64,000 bases of DNA from Portunus trituberculatus (GCF_017591435.1 NC_059301.1:13965754-14029753), one strand, 5' to 3'. Numbered from the stretch's first letter, positions 13,931-25,727 are shown. Notes: generated by a model not told the origin, from the letters alone. Made by a program: numbers and translations.

Positions 13931-15331
13931 AAAAAAATGTCTCAAATGTTTTGGAAGGTTTATTAGCGATATGAACAGTACGCCGAGAGAGTTGTTAGCC
14001 GCTGTCACCCTTCAATTTGATTCTAGCTCCCTAAGAAGAACTAATGGAATAAAACTCTTACCGTGGCACGCGAAGAAAGACTCAACAAAAATATTTCAAT
14101 AAAAAGAGGTATCTCAAGAATTCGACAACTCAGTTCTATTTGTAAAGTACATTGCCACTATAATTTGAACTACTGATATTAAGTATATGTTTCGATATAA
14201 AGAGCGAAACACTTACAATGATAATGAAGGTAGATTAGACACGACTTCCTTTGCGATAATTTTCTGATGTTTGTTGGTCACTAAGAACTAATGACAAATA
14301 CCACTTGCCTTCCTCGCTGCAACACAATGCCATACTCGACCAATACTCTTGAACACGTGACTGGCAAACAAAACAACAATACTGAGGGGAAATGGGTACC
14401 AAGAACTGGGTGGTCCTTTTGTCGCAGTGACCACGAAGGATGAAGCAAGTCGACAGGCTGTTGCAATGTTTGTTCATCGTGGTGTCAACTGCTGGAAATA
14501 TGTAAGTTCAGCGTACCTTGCTTTCTAAGCCCGACCTTCTATCAAGCCCAAGCATTGGTTTAAGATCAGAACACTGTGATTGCCTTGGCTTTTCTTTTTA
14601 TCTGATAAAGATGATATGTTCTGGAAAATCTAAGAGCACAATTCTGAATTCCCACTGAATGTAAAATGATTAAATATTTTGTCTTTTAGTGTACAATTAC
14701 TCGTATGAAGTCTAACAGTGAAAGTTATTCAATTTAACTCCAAAAGAAAAAAAAGTTAGAGTTTAGAACACAATCTTAAAGACCACTGACAGCAAAGGGA
14801 TTTAGTATCTCAAATATTTTAAAACAAAGTTATTCATACGAGTTTGGTAGTGTAAACCTAGTTACTCAGCTTTAATGCAAACTTTATGTGGAGAAATAAA
14901 ACACAATCTTATGACAGGTCACGAAAACCAAAATTATTGAATATTTCAATTTTTTTTCTTAGCGCAGTAGCTCAAGTGAATGATATATTCTGGAATGTTG
15001 AAAATATATCACTATCCTTCCACTTTGACTCTTGCTATGGTCCATATTGACTCGACCCACTGGCGTGTAAGGCTGAGCTGCTTTGTTTACTGTAACGATT
15101 GTCTGGCGAGACTGTCGCATAAGTGTAATGTATGCCTGAATAAACGCCCACATCCTGTCACAAACTTGACATGTCGGTTCGTTATGCTGCCAGAGAACGT
15201 CACAATGCCAGTCTTTGCAACCCTTGTTACATGCATGCGCCATTCTGAAGGCCACTTTGTGCCGCACACGTCATAACTGGCTGCGTGATTTCAAATCAAA
15301 GTGAAAAACGTGTAGTAGTTAGGCTGAGAAA

Positions 15332-15745
15332 ATGGAAAATGTGCAAATCTTAACTATATTTACAAGTGTACTTTTGAGTGTGTCTTTGAGCCCATCACTC
15401 GCACCAGCGTCGTGCAATAAAGACATCGCCCCTCGCTGGCATCGATCCGGTGGCCACTTTACTGTCCATGTGTGGCAAGCGTGGCACCGGAGTGACCTCG
15501 GGCTGGTGGAGGAGCTTCAGGGACCCGGCTTGACTATTATGTACGCGTCATACATCACGCACCAGACAGCCACAGCCTGCACCACTAGGCGGTCCTACTC
15601 TAACAACTTTCCTCTGAGCTACGGCCTCGTAAATATCGATGTTTTGCGAATACATGGCGAAATACTCAGAGTGACTGTGTACGGTGACGCTGCCAACCAG
15701 AATAATGCATCGTTAGCCAGCCCTACTCTATCAGCTCCCCTCTGA
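15332..15745 (+). other. Isolated open frame with a signal-peptide-like start; coding status unproven
   Basis: A 137-residue frame begins with a hydrophobic stretch (residues about 5-25, Ile/Leu/Val/Ser-rich, ending Ala-Pro-Ala-Ser) that resembles a signal peptide. The remainder has no motif I recognise, no paired cysteines beyond three scattered ones, and no supporting splice sites. Its last third lies in a 128-bp sequence duplication. I list it because it is the longest high-complexity plus-strand frame in this block, but chance is a sufficient explanation. Confidence 0.2.
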
Positions 15746-15840
15746 GCTACGGCTTCGTAAATAAAGACCATTTGTAAATTTAAGACGAAATATACAGAAA
15801 CAATGACATTACGGTTACGCTACCTACGAGAATGATGATA
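15612..15840 (+). repeat. Diverged 128-bp tandem duplication
   Basis: The sequence ctctgagctacggc at 15612 recurs at 15740, and similarity continues for about 95 bp in each copy (tcgtaaata, then cgaaata, then gacgct or tacgct, then agaat). The 128-bp offset shows a direct tandem duplication that has since diverged. Confidence 0.65.
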
Positions 15841-15849
15841 GACTTCTAA

Positions 15850-16911
15850 ATTATCTCTGCTTCCTAGAATCTGCTCTTACTCCCCTGCTTTACCTCACAA
15901 ACGTTAATTCCAAATTCAGTATATAGAATAACACAATTGTTGATAGGAACCTTACTGAATAATCAGTGACAGGTGACGGTCAGGCTTCTGTAGTGTGGGC
16001 AGCACAACACCAGTGTCACTTCGCAACCTTTGCCACTTTGCTCATGGTCACATCACTGGCAGCGATGGTCTGAGGAGAGACGGAATTAGTAGGATAATGA
16101 ATGCTGCAATCATAAAAGTAACGATTTTAACAAGGATGAGATTGATAAGATTTGAAGAATCAGGTGATGTTTGTTCGCCGAGAAGATATATTACTACATA
16201 AAGAAGTCTTCCGAATAGGATAAACTGCTGGACTTGTAGAGAAATTTGCAACATATCACCAAGCATCACTAAAACAGATGGAGGTGTAGGCTTTAGCGAT
16301 GACAGGCAATGAAACTGTAGTGTTGATAGTAAAGACATATATTTCCAGTGTGATATATCGAAGTAATATAGAAGGAACATGAAAAAAAAAAAATTAAAAT
16401 AGTAAGCCATACGTTAGCATATCATAACATTCTGTTTCTGTAGATATTCTTTATTATACAACAGAGAAGCTTCCAAAGTTTACCTCGAAAGCTGGCGACA
16501 AGGGAGGGTTTTCTGATAACAAATAATAGGTGTAACATAGAAGGCAGGAATACCACCTACTTTATTAAGAATTCTTCAGCGGAGACTTACTTAATTTCCC
16601 GCAGCAGGTCAGAATGGCAGTCACTAAATAATAAGAAATTCATTAAGGTGAGCAGGTATAAACAGTGAAACGAAGAGTACACTACTTGCTATGCATACTA
16701 AGATGGATACACGTAAGAATTGAAGAGTCTAAGAAAATAAGGAAAGTTGCAAGCTGCCAGGGATACGCTCAACAGTCTCTGTATCGCGTTACTAATTGAA
16801 CGAAAGACTAATATGATACACAAGTGAATGCAAAACTTATCACTTGCATTACTTATGCAGATAACAAGCAGTATATGTATTTATAATCATGAATACTTAT
16901 GTACTATGCAT

Positions 16912-16965
<54 letters not shown>

Positions 16966-17371
16966 TCTTATTCTTTACGTGCAGACACTTCACAATATAA
17001 GTTCGTTCGACACGTTTAAGAAAGATGTTAGACAAGAGATCACGAGCGATACAATGTGATGCTGAATAAATTAACATCGAGAACACGCAATATAGGTGTC
17101 AACAAAACAGTAAACAAGCACAGATAAAGTATCTTGAACAGTGTAGTACCCAATTCACCAATGCATCAAGTTGTAATACTGAACTGCATGAATATGATAG
17201 GAAGAAAATGAACAGAGGAGACAAAACAACTACTACAGAAAATTAAAAGGAAAAAATAGTTATAGTATGGCAGAAGAAAAAAATAGACTTTCTTAATCAA
17301 GCTTGTGACAGTTTTCTACACCAATAAAGCTAAACAGGAAACAAAACCATAAATGTAAAGTGTGTCTGTAT

Positions 17372-17438
<67 letters not shown>

Positions 17439-17462
17439 TTTGTCTGTGTGTAGTGGTGAGCC
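15850..17462. other. Non-coding block downstream of gene A
   Basis: AT-rich sequence with a CA tract (16913-16964) and a TG tract (17374-17438), the latter about 25 bp from the stop codon of gene A and therefore probably inside its 3' UTR. No gene is seen. Confidence 0.6.
17374..17438. repeat. (TG)n microsatellite in the presumed 3' UTR of gene A
   Basis: A TG tract of about 65 bp ending 25 bp from the minus-strand stop codon at 17463. Confidence 0.9.
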
Positions 17463-19274
17463 TCATGAGACAGGCAGGGCACCATCCGGCACCACCACAC
17501 CCACATCCACCATGGTCACTGCACGCAGTGGTCTGTACTCCAGGATGGCTGTTATGGTGGGCCAGCCGTCCACCACCTCGCCGAAGGGACAAGCGAAGTG
17601 CCTGCTTGGATTCTCGATGGTACAGATATCAAAACAAGCGTCCCTGTCCGGCCTGCCGCTGCCTGCACCCACTACCAATCCCTTCCTCTGAATCCCCTTG
17701 AACTCCCCATCCCACTCCAGCGCGTCCATAACTCGATGGGCACTCAGTTCTCCAGATGGGGTTGGGTAAGGCCCCGCGTGCAGACACTCTCCCTTCAAGC
17801 CTCTGGAGAAAACCTCATCGAATTTAGCGCCGCGGTAGGAGGGCCCGTGAGTACCCATGCATAGAGCGAGGAAGTTGTGGGCGCGCCGCAAGTGTCCCCA
17901 TAGCTTGATATATATGCGGCCCAGGTGTCGCTCCCCCACCGCCACCTCCAAGAACACCTCAGGGCTGTCTTGTGGGATGACGCTCTGGATCACCGGCAGC
18001 TGGAAAGTAGTGGTAGTTCTCACTTAGAAAGCTCAGACACTCAGATATTCGTATATACTTAGTCATGTACAGAGAAATCCAGACACTCCTTTTCTATCAG
18101 ATGTGATAATGAGGCAATCTGTAACACAAAACCTGATGTTCCTTTTGGGATTTGTGCGTATGTCTGCCTATATATAAACTGCAAATTAAATACATTACTA
18201 ATATTAATGATCACTTTATCATGAAACAACTCTTGATATAAGTATTTTGTGTCCTTTATATGTATTTGTGATCATTATATGTCATTCTATCTTTCAATCT
18301 ATTTATCTATTTATTTCCTTATCTGTCTGTCTGTGTGTTCCCTCACCTTGATCATGAAGTGCGCCTCCTCCTCGTCCTCAGTGAGTGCGCTCATGTGCAG
18401 CCTGCCACCTTGCCGTGACAGCCTCCCTCGTCTGCCATTCTCTGTGTACACGCAGCACGTCAGCGGCCACAGCGACGCGTCCCCCAGAGACAGCAGCGGC
18501 CCCTGGCTCAGCACCTCGGCAGGAACAACGCCCTGCATTCCTGCCGCCGCTGGCTGCTGCTGGCCAATTCTGCTGGGGAAAGAGACACAGTAGTTACACT
18601 TATTTTCAAACACTTAATTTTCATTCTATTTTCTTTTATTTTGGCGTAAGAGTGGTTCCAGCAAACAACAATAAAAAGTGAAAACCGATCCCACTTTCAG
18701 TCGAACTGAAATAAAAAAATGTACCATGAAATATATTCAAACTCCTTTGTTGGTTCTTTATAATCAATTATTAAACTCTCCTTACTGCGGTATATAACTG
18801 AGACTTGATATATCTACAATACACTAACTATAAGACTGACACATCATAAACTGATAAGAATAAAATGTTACGAAATTCAAAATGCTGCATCCTCACCTCA
18901 TCTCCTTCGTCTTGTTCACATTCGTGCTCCCAATAACATCCCTTTCTTGCTTCTTGTTCTCGGCGTGGGTCAAAGTTCCCTTCTTTTCAGGAGAGTTGGC
19001 GTCTTCGTTCGTGTCGGCTTCACCATCCTGCTGAGTCTGGCGTCGCTCTCTTCGTCGTCTGAGCTTCGGCGTCATGTCTTCATCAGATTCTGAGTCGCTG
19101 CTTGCCTTCCTGAAAACACCCAAGATGCTCTTCATGCGCTCGAGGCTCGTGAAGACAAAGCTGAGGTCTGCCGTCTGTCTAGTGTCGCTCAGCATCTCCT
19201 TCACGCCCTTGGAGGAGCCTTCCACTGCGGCGCTCTCCTCGCACGCCTGCAAAGACGCGAGAAAGATTACTTTC

Positions 19275-19340
<66 letters not shown>

Positions 19341-22300
19341 CGATTAGTACAATGTATTACCAAAGGATTTGGTTCGTACATTCGTAGATTTTATTGAAGA
19401 AATAAAGTGATAGTCTGATTTTAATGACGGAACCTTACCAGTTTGGCTTAATCCTTAAGAAAAGATAATTGTTATAGATAGATATTAATTAGCAAATAAA
19501 TTAGTTCTTTCTACTCTCCTCTCTTTCCCACGTCCCCTTATTATGTCTCTCCTCTGCTGCTCACCTTGAGAAGCTGTAGAGAGCAAGACCTCACGGTTTG
19601 ATGATCTTCTTCCTCTCCTCCAGCACGCTGTCAAGAATTGTCTTCCCGCTCTCCTTCATCTCCTGCCGCTTCTCCTGCAATACCACTCTCGTTCTCACAA
19701 CTTCGTGGCCGTTCATGACGCGGCAGGAGGAGCAAAGTGGTTCCTGGCAGTCGTAGCACCAGTACACCAAGAGATTCTGGTGAGTCTGGCACCTCCCTGC
19801 CTGTGGAGAGGGTCAAAGGCAATATTTCAGGGTACTCCTCTTTTGATCACTTAGTCTAAGTTTTCTATTACCTGATACAACCAATGAACCATTCTAAGTC
19901 TCACAAAGTAGTTCTGAACCTGTCAAGTCGAGGCAGAGGTTAAACAATGTTCCAGAGTATTAATGATTAGCTATTGCATGGATGTCAACTTTTCTCTCCT
20001 TCAGCGCTACGCTTGAAAGTTTCTAGGTCTCTCAAGGAACTTGTGACTGGTGGAAAGGCTAAGTTCAGAGGGAGTAAGTGTGACAGGCTGCTTGACTTCT
20101 CACCACGATAATGATGAGTGCTAGCGTATATATATCTATAACAAAGCCTTCAACATTTCTAAGGCAAACCGACGCATCTAATAAGTAATGGTTTCATTCT
20201 ACTTTCAGATGATTAAGTTAAAATGTTTCTAGCTATGCTAATATATATTTAGATAATTAATTAATTAATCCATCCAATCAGCTATGCTTGATCTCCGACG
20301 AGCACTTACCATCTCATGTTAGGATAGCGGTAAACTGCAAAGGCTATCTATTCTCCAGCCACGTTCATTAAAGCTACAGGTATGCAACTACACAGCTTAA
20401 GTCTATACACCTTGACTACATTGAGCTATAAACACGACTCACCCTCACATTGCTTCCCTGACTCAAAGCTTTAGAGAAGAAGGAGAACTGAAAGTAAGGG
20501 AAAGGCACTGAAAATAAACAGAAGTTACACATGATGGAAGCTTTTCAAACAAGTACAGTGGGCACTGGTCAAGAAGTAGATTCATCTAACAGTAACACTA
20601 AAATTAATGAACTTGCCAAGTGGCAAAACTGAAGTGCCATGGCTGGTTGTAAACTAAAGGCATTCTACTGGAAGGACAGTAAGAGATGTTCATGGAAACG
20701 AGTACTTTCACGTCTCTGAATGCAGTGAGTACTTGTGATACGCTGGATAAGATGTTGTCATATATTTCCCATTCCAGAGTGTTAACCAGATTAGAGAAGA
20801 GTAAAGCAGTAGAGAATGTAAACAACTTATTAGCTGCAATAAAAAATACAATCTGTCCAAAATAGAAGAATCAAAACCATATTAAAACAGTATTAGAGCA
20901 GCGTGAAGACAGTATCAATTGAAAGAAGTCATGAACTATACTGGCAAACATTTTGGTAAACAATGAGTAACATTTACACGTGAAACATGCTTAAAAAAAT
21001 TCATTGCCACTTATGATTGATAACAGAAGCAAACCATATCCTCTTCCAGCTATAATTTCCACATTTCAAAATAAAAAGGCGTGGCAAGAATCATAGGAAA
21101 CAATAAAGCATAAAGAACAGACTACCTCAATGATATAACCTGACTGCTTAACTTTCACCTGGCTTACCTTTTCCTCCCTGTAGGCGTTGGCTTTGTTGAG
21201 GACTTCGTTGTGAACAGGAAGGTCCTCTATGGCCGGCTTGAGGTGACGCTTCCGGCAGGTGGGGCAGGGGAAGTGACCCTTTCCCTTGATGGTGGTGAGG
21301 CAAGGGCGGCAGAAGGTGTGGCCGCAGCGGGGTAGAAGGACGGGCTGGTATTCCTCCTCGTCGTAGAGCTCAGAGCACATTGGACATATGATCTCCTCGG
21401 TCTCATCTTCTTCAGGCAGGTCTTCAATGGAACTTGGATCTTTTCGGGTCTTCTCGTCACTGGCTTGCTTTTTTGATGGTTCACTCTTCTGCTCCGGTTC
21501 TTTCTCAGGTTCCTTCTTCCGCTTCCAAAGTGGTTCTGGCTTTTTCACCGGTTCTTGTTTGTTTTTTGGTTCTATCTTGTCATCTACTACAATTTTTCTC
21601 TTCCATATTGGTTCTACTTTACCAGGGGGCTTTGGTTCTTGTTTCGTTAACGGTTCCGGTTTAGTTTTCAGTTCTGTTTTGTCGTCTACTACAATTTTTC
21701 TCTTCCATGTCGGTTCTAGTTTTGCGGGGATTTTAGGTTCTAGTTTTTTTGCTGGTTCTTGTTTGGTTTCTGGTTCTTTCTTTTCTTGTGGTTCGATTTT
21801 TCTCTTCCAGATCGGTTCTATTTTCTTGGCAGGGACTTCCTTTACTTCGGGTTCAGGTTTGCTTACAGGTTCAAATTTTCTTTTCCATAGTGGTTCCAAT
21901 TTCCTTACTGGTTCTATTTTCTTAACCTCTCCTGTCTTCGGGATCTCTAGTTTTTTATCGTGATGTACATTGTTCTTCATTTCATTGTTCTTTGTCACTT
22001 CTGGTTTTCTCTCCGGTTCTACTTTTAGTTCAAGCTTCTGTGGTTCCTGTTTCTTCTTCCACAACGGTTCTGGTCTTCTTCGTTCCATGTCGGGCTGTGT
22101 TTCATTCTGTTTCTTGGCCATCTTATTGTCTGGCTGTTCTGGTTTCCTCTCCGACTCTTGTTTCTTCTCAGCCTCTCGTATTCTCTTCCATAGCGGCTCT
22201 ACCTTCCTCTCGGACTCCTCTGCTTTCTTCTCCTGCTCCTGCTTTCGCTTCCACTGAGGGACGCTCTGGACCTCAGTTTTCGGGGCCTCTTCTACTTCAA

Positions 22301-22354
22301 TCCGGGAAATTCTGTGACTCAATCCCGCCCTCCATTTCTGCTTCAGCTCGCAAT
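17463..22354 (-). CDS. Gene A: RING, B-box, cyclophilin-like (TRIM-Cyp-like) protein, 5' end missing, frameshifted
   Basis: Probable E3 ubiquitin ligase of TRIM-like layout. Exons in reading order: 22354-21168, 19800-19565, 19246-18897, 18572-18347, 17999-17463, all with GT-AG junctions. The first listed exon encodes a Lys/Glu/Pro-rich region with eight Trp-Lys-[RK]-[KI] motifs, then a C3HC4 RING (about residues 324-368 of that exon; CPMC, CGHTFC, CPTCR). The second encodes a B-box (CQTH, WCYDC, CSSC, NGH) lacking an obvious final zinc-ligand His. The third is acidic and basic, the fourth a short module shared with gene B, the last a cyclophilin-like domain (VFLEV, GRIYIKL, NFLALC, YRG, FDICT, FGEV). 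The Arg55 position of cyclophilin A is Glu. Exon 19800-19565 is 236 nt, but its neighbours need a multiple of three: the frame must shift between the B-box and the final Leu-Leu-Lys. This is either a sequence error or a disabling indel. The true start lies upstream. Confidence 0.8.
19279..19336. repeat. (CA)n microsatellite in an intron of gene A
   Basis: A CA tract of about 58 bp, 32 bp upstream (in the sense of gene A) of the acceptor for the exon at 19246-18897. Confidence 0.95.
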
Positions 22355-22447
22355 CTACCAAAAGAAGTGTGAATAATGTAAGATGATGGTGTAGTAGGGG
22401 TGGTTGTAGTAGTCATGGTGCTCTTTAGACAATCTTTGACTTAGCTC

Positions 22448-22659
22448 TTAACCCCTTTAGTACCGAGACCCAATTTTACCTTATTTTTGTGTACGATTAG
22501 ACGGTTTTACTTGGTTTAGGAAGGGTTTATGGAGGTCAAAAAGTGAAGGCTAGAGTCTTTACTAGTTCAACGCCCACATATGTTTTTAAAGCTGTATAAA
22601 ATCGCCAAATTAGTAACCAGAATAAATATGGAAACGCGGCATGATACTGAAGGGGTTAA
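22448..22659 (+). mobile_element. piggyBac-like MITE, copy 2, with TTAA flanks
   Basis: A 204-bp non-coding element (22452-22655) is bounded by TTAA on both sides (22448-22451 and 22656-22659). Its ends are inverted repeats: cccctttagtaccgagac on the left and the reverse complement of ggcatgatactgaagggg on the right. TTAA target duplication with C-rich termini is the hallmark of the piggyBac superfamily. It sits just upstream of an exon of gene A, in intron or leader sequence. Confidence 0.8.
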
Positions 22660-24942
22660 AAGAAAAAAATAATATCTTAATGTCTTATTTAGTATATTGA
22701 AACCTGAGTATTAAAAAGAGAAAACCAAAGCAGTGATAATGTTGAGAAGATTTTGTTGTAAGAGTTTAGCATACAGTAGAGTTTGTTATAGTTTACGAGT
22801 TGTTTGAGAGTTATCTGTTGGCTGAACGATTTCAAGAGTCGTCATGTATTATCTTTCCGTCACTCCTTGAGCTTGCGAGGCTTGGCATGTGTACAGGAGA
22901 CACTTTTAGCTGGCTTGCCGCGGCCTTGCCCACCTCGAGGACACCTGTACTCGTAAACAAGCAGGAAAGTACGAGTATGCAGTGGTAATTCGTTACATCT
23001 AACTATGATATATGAACGTTATTAAGAGTAGATTCATCTTTAATTAGGCAGCAAATAGAATGATCTGAAATTTACTTAGCAATAAATTTCACTAGGGTAT
23101 TTTAAGGTCTTACCTAACGATTTTTTTTCTCTCTTTTAATTAATGTGGCGCACCAGCAGGAGTGTCTGGCCAGGATGAGGGACAGCGGTGGTCCTCCTGG
23201 CGTCTGGCGTCTGGCGGCCGTTCACCTTACTCCACAGGCATAAACTTATCAAGGCCAATTTCCGACAAAGGTGAAATGTGGGAGGAAAACTGTGTTCGTT
23301 CATATTATCGTGTTTAAATCAAGAGGTGACGTTAAATTCTGCATTGCAAAGGTTTCCACACTGAGATATTCAAGGAGAGCTGCTAAAATGCTAAGTGTGG
23401 CCAGTGGTACATTGTCACGAATGCATGTAATACTAAGTCATGTAACCCTAATGATAACATTAGATTCGCCTTCACCGATACTACATACAGTATAGTGTCC
23501 CCGTGACCTAATGTGTAGTTAACGCAATATGTGTAACTGTGACTAGAATTATACCAGTGTGATTGATCAAGGGAATGGTACTCGTAGATGTATGATAACC
23601 ACTTTTCCTCTTGCTCTTCCTGAAATTCAATGTATTCCAGCACATTACAACACTTCCGAACACTCCCTCACCACAGTATATTGACACTACTATACCACAC
23701 CAAATCCTACATCTCAATGTTGTATGCTATCATAGAACTGGTGGATGTTTTATGATGATTTACTTGACACATAGTTTACAGTGTGGAAGAAATGCTTCGG
23801 TGCACTTATTATGTAGTTCTCTTTTAGCTACTGTATTGCTTTGAACACAGAATGCGATGAATTTATAAAAACGATAACCCTTCAATAATTCAAATATTAC
23901 AATATAAAGCGATGTACCCCTGGCGTCAGCGGGTCCCGTTACTTGTCAGCGTACACGAGCTGCCCTGCTGATCACCCATACAGTCCTTGTTCCCCACAAC
24001 ATCCAGGATATCATATGGTCATGACGCACAATAAGAGATATTTGATTATCACAATGATCACAAGATAAAAACCAAGGGAAGCGAAAGCGAAATGTCTTTA
24101 ATACAAATTATGTTGAGAATCTTATCTTTATAAAATAAAACCGTTATTTATTAAGGTTTGGAAACTCGAAGACATAAAGACTTATATAATTTGAACCTCT
24201 TCAAAGCACGGGAGCAGCCAATCACGCAGCATTCAAGCACCGACACAATAAACACCTACATAACTCAGCTCTATATTTAGCCGCGTCCGTCCACGCCCGA
24301 GCGGTGACGCTGCCTCTTATGAGCGTCACAGCATTGCCTGTCCGCCACCTGGCCACGGGTGCCTAGCGTCACTTGCCGTAATGAAAAGAAAATAATACTA
24401 CACTGGCTTGGCAGACGCTTCACTCTCGCCGATACAAATATAGAGCGTGATAGGAGAAACATATGGAGAAACACCTGCAGTGTTTTCCTGAGGCGGCTTG
24501 TCCATTCGTTTGCCGGGAAGATAGTCGCCAATATAAGGAGACTTGCACATGACACCAGCAACAATAGCCGCGAAAAGAAGAAGAAGAGGAGGAGGAGGAC
24601 GAAGAAGAAGACGCTATCACTGTCACTTTCACCGTCTCATAAATACACCTTATATCACTGAGATGTTATAGATCAAACGAACCGCGATGGTCAAGCTACG
24701 GAACGCTAGAGCACATAAGCAAGGAAGGAATCACCCAGTCTTCCCGAGGGGTCCTTTGAGACACACTGCCATGAACTGGTTGCATGGCTGGCACCTGGAC
24801 TGGACTGGTTCTGGGAAATGATAGGGAACTTAGCACTCCTTTGTTGGCAATCGTGCTCCTCCTTAGATCCAGTGAAAAGGAATAAATAGGTGAGGTATTC
24901 AGATTGGACCGTTAATGGAGTTATTGTTACTGTTGTTGGTAA

Positions 24943-24955
24943 TTATTATTATTAC

Positions 24956-24998
<43 letters not shown>

Positions 24999-25007
24999 GT
25001 TATTATT

Positions 25008-25063
<56 letters not shown>

Positions 25064-25080
25064 CATTATCACCATCATTC
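24943..25080. repeat. (ATT)n trinucleotide array
   Basis: A TTA/ATT tract of about 135 bp, with GTT and ATC variants, continuing imperfectly to about 25175. Confidence 0.95.
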
Positions 25081-25363
25081 TTGTTATTATTATTATCATC
25101 ATCATTATCATTATTATTTTTACTTCTGCTATCATTGTTATTATCATGAACATCACCATCATTATTATTAATAGCATTTCCGTTACCATAAGCGTTGGCT
25201 ATTACTTATAAAGATAAAGTATTTTTGTTGCATATCAATATGTTACGTTTGATTATTGGTTAAATTAAGTGCAGCTCCGTATAAGACGTACGCACTAACA
25301 CAAGTTAGCGCAGGTGAGTGGCTTCAGGGATTCACTTTAGTAGTCTAACCATTAGCAACTCAC

Positions 25364-25425
25364 TTGTTTGTGGTGGTGGCGGTGTTGGTGGTTGTTGAAT
25401 GGGCAGTCGACCTGCGCGACGCCAT
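25364..25425 (-). other. Candidate first coding exon of gene A
   Basis: An ATG at 25425 (minus) opens a Thr/Asn-rich frame of 20 codons plus two bases, ending at a good donor (AACAA then gtgagt). Phase 2 does not join directly to the phase-1 acceptor at 22354, so at least one small exon must lie between. A candidate begins near 22961 after a pyrimidine-containing acceptor (tttacgagtacag) and reads on in frame for about 27 codons. The link to gene A rests only on position, strand and phase. Confidence 0.25.
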
Positions 25426-25679
25426 GCTGGGCCGCTCCCTGTCGCCCGGAGTGAGAAATATAGTACATAGCTACAGTTGACTCTCTACTTGAAGCAGAGA
25501 TCACTCCTATGCTTATAAATAAAGTGACATCTATCATCCTTTCCCAGGACAGCTGCCATTGGTTAGAACTGCTTCTCACATGTATCTTAGGTCGCCCTCT
25601 TCCTTTCCACTTATCAACATCTTCCTTGTCGTCCCTCTTCCCTAAACCAATGCTTCCCATTCTTCCTTCATCGTGCCTG

Positions 25680-25725
<46 letters not shown>
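25680..25725. repeat. (TC)n microsatellite
   Basis: A TC tract of about 45 bp. Confidence 0.95.

Positions 25726-25727
<2 letters not shown>

Larger units (their letters stand above)
10555..15331. other. Non-coding block, no supported gene
   Basis: 10555-11240 is GC-rich and may hold the promoter and 5' leader of the minus-strand exon at 10300-10554. 11250-11560 is CT-rich and low complexity. The rest holds CA/TG tracts, a degenerate tandem array (13385-13930) and AT-rich sequence. Short open frames near 14235-14477 and 14959-15276 have no family signature and no convincing splice context. Confidence 0.6.

Noticed and set aside
14235..15276. Open frames of 60-102 residues on both strands
   Set aside because: They have no domain signature, overlap on opposite strands, and lack convincing splice or promoter context.
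19574..19594. A 21-nt GT...AG segment that could be a tiny intron in gene A
   Set aside because: It is far too short to splice, and removing it leaves the exon in phase 2 where phase 0 is needed.
21388..21963. Plus-strand Ser/Phe/Gly-rich open frame of 191 residues
   Set aside because: It is the complement of the Lys/Glu/Pro repeat exon of gene A; the repeats keep several frames open by composition.
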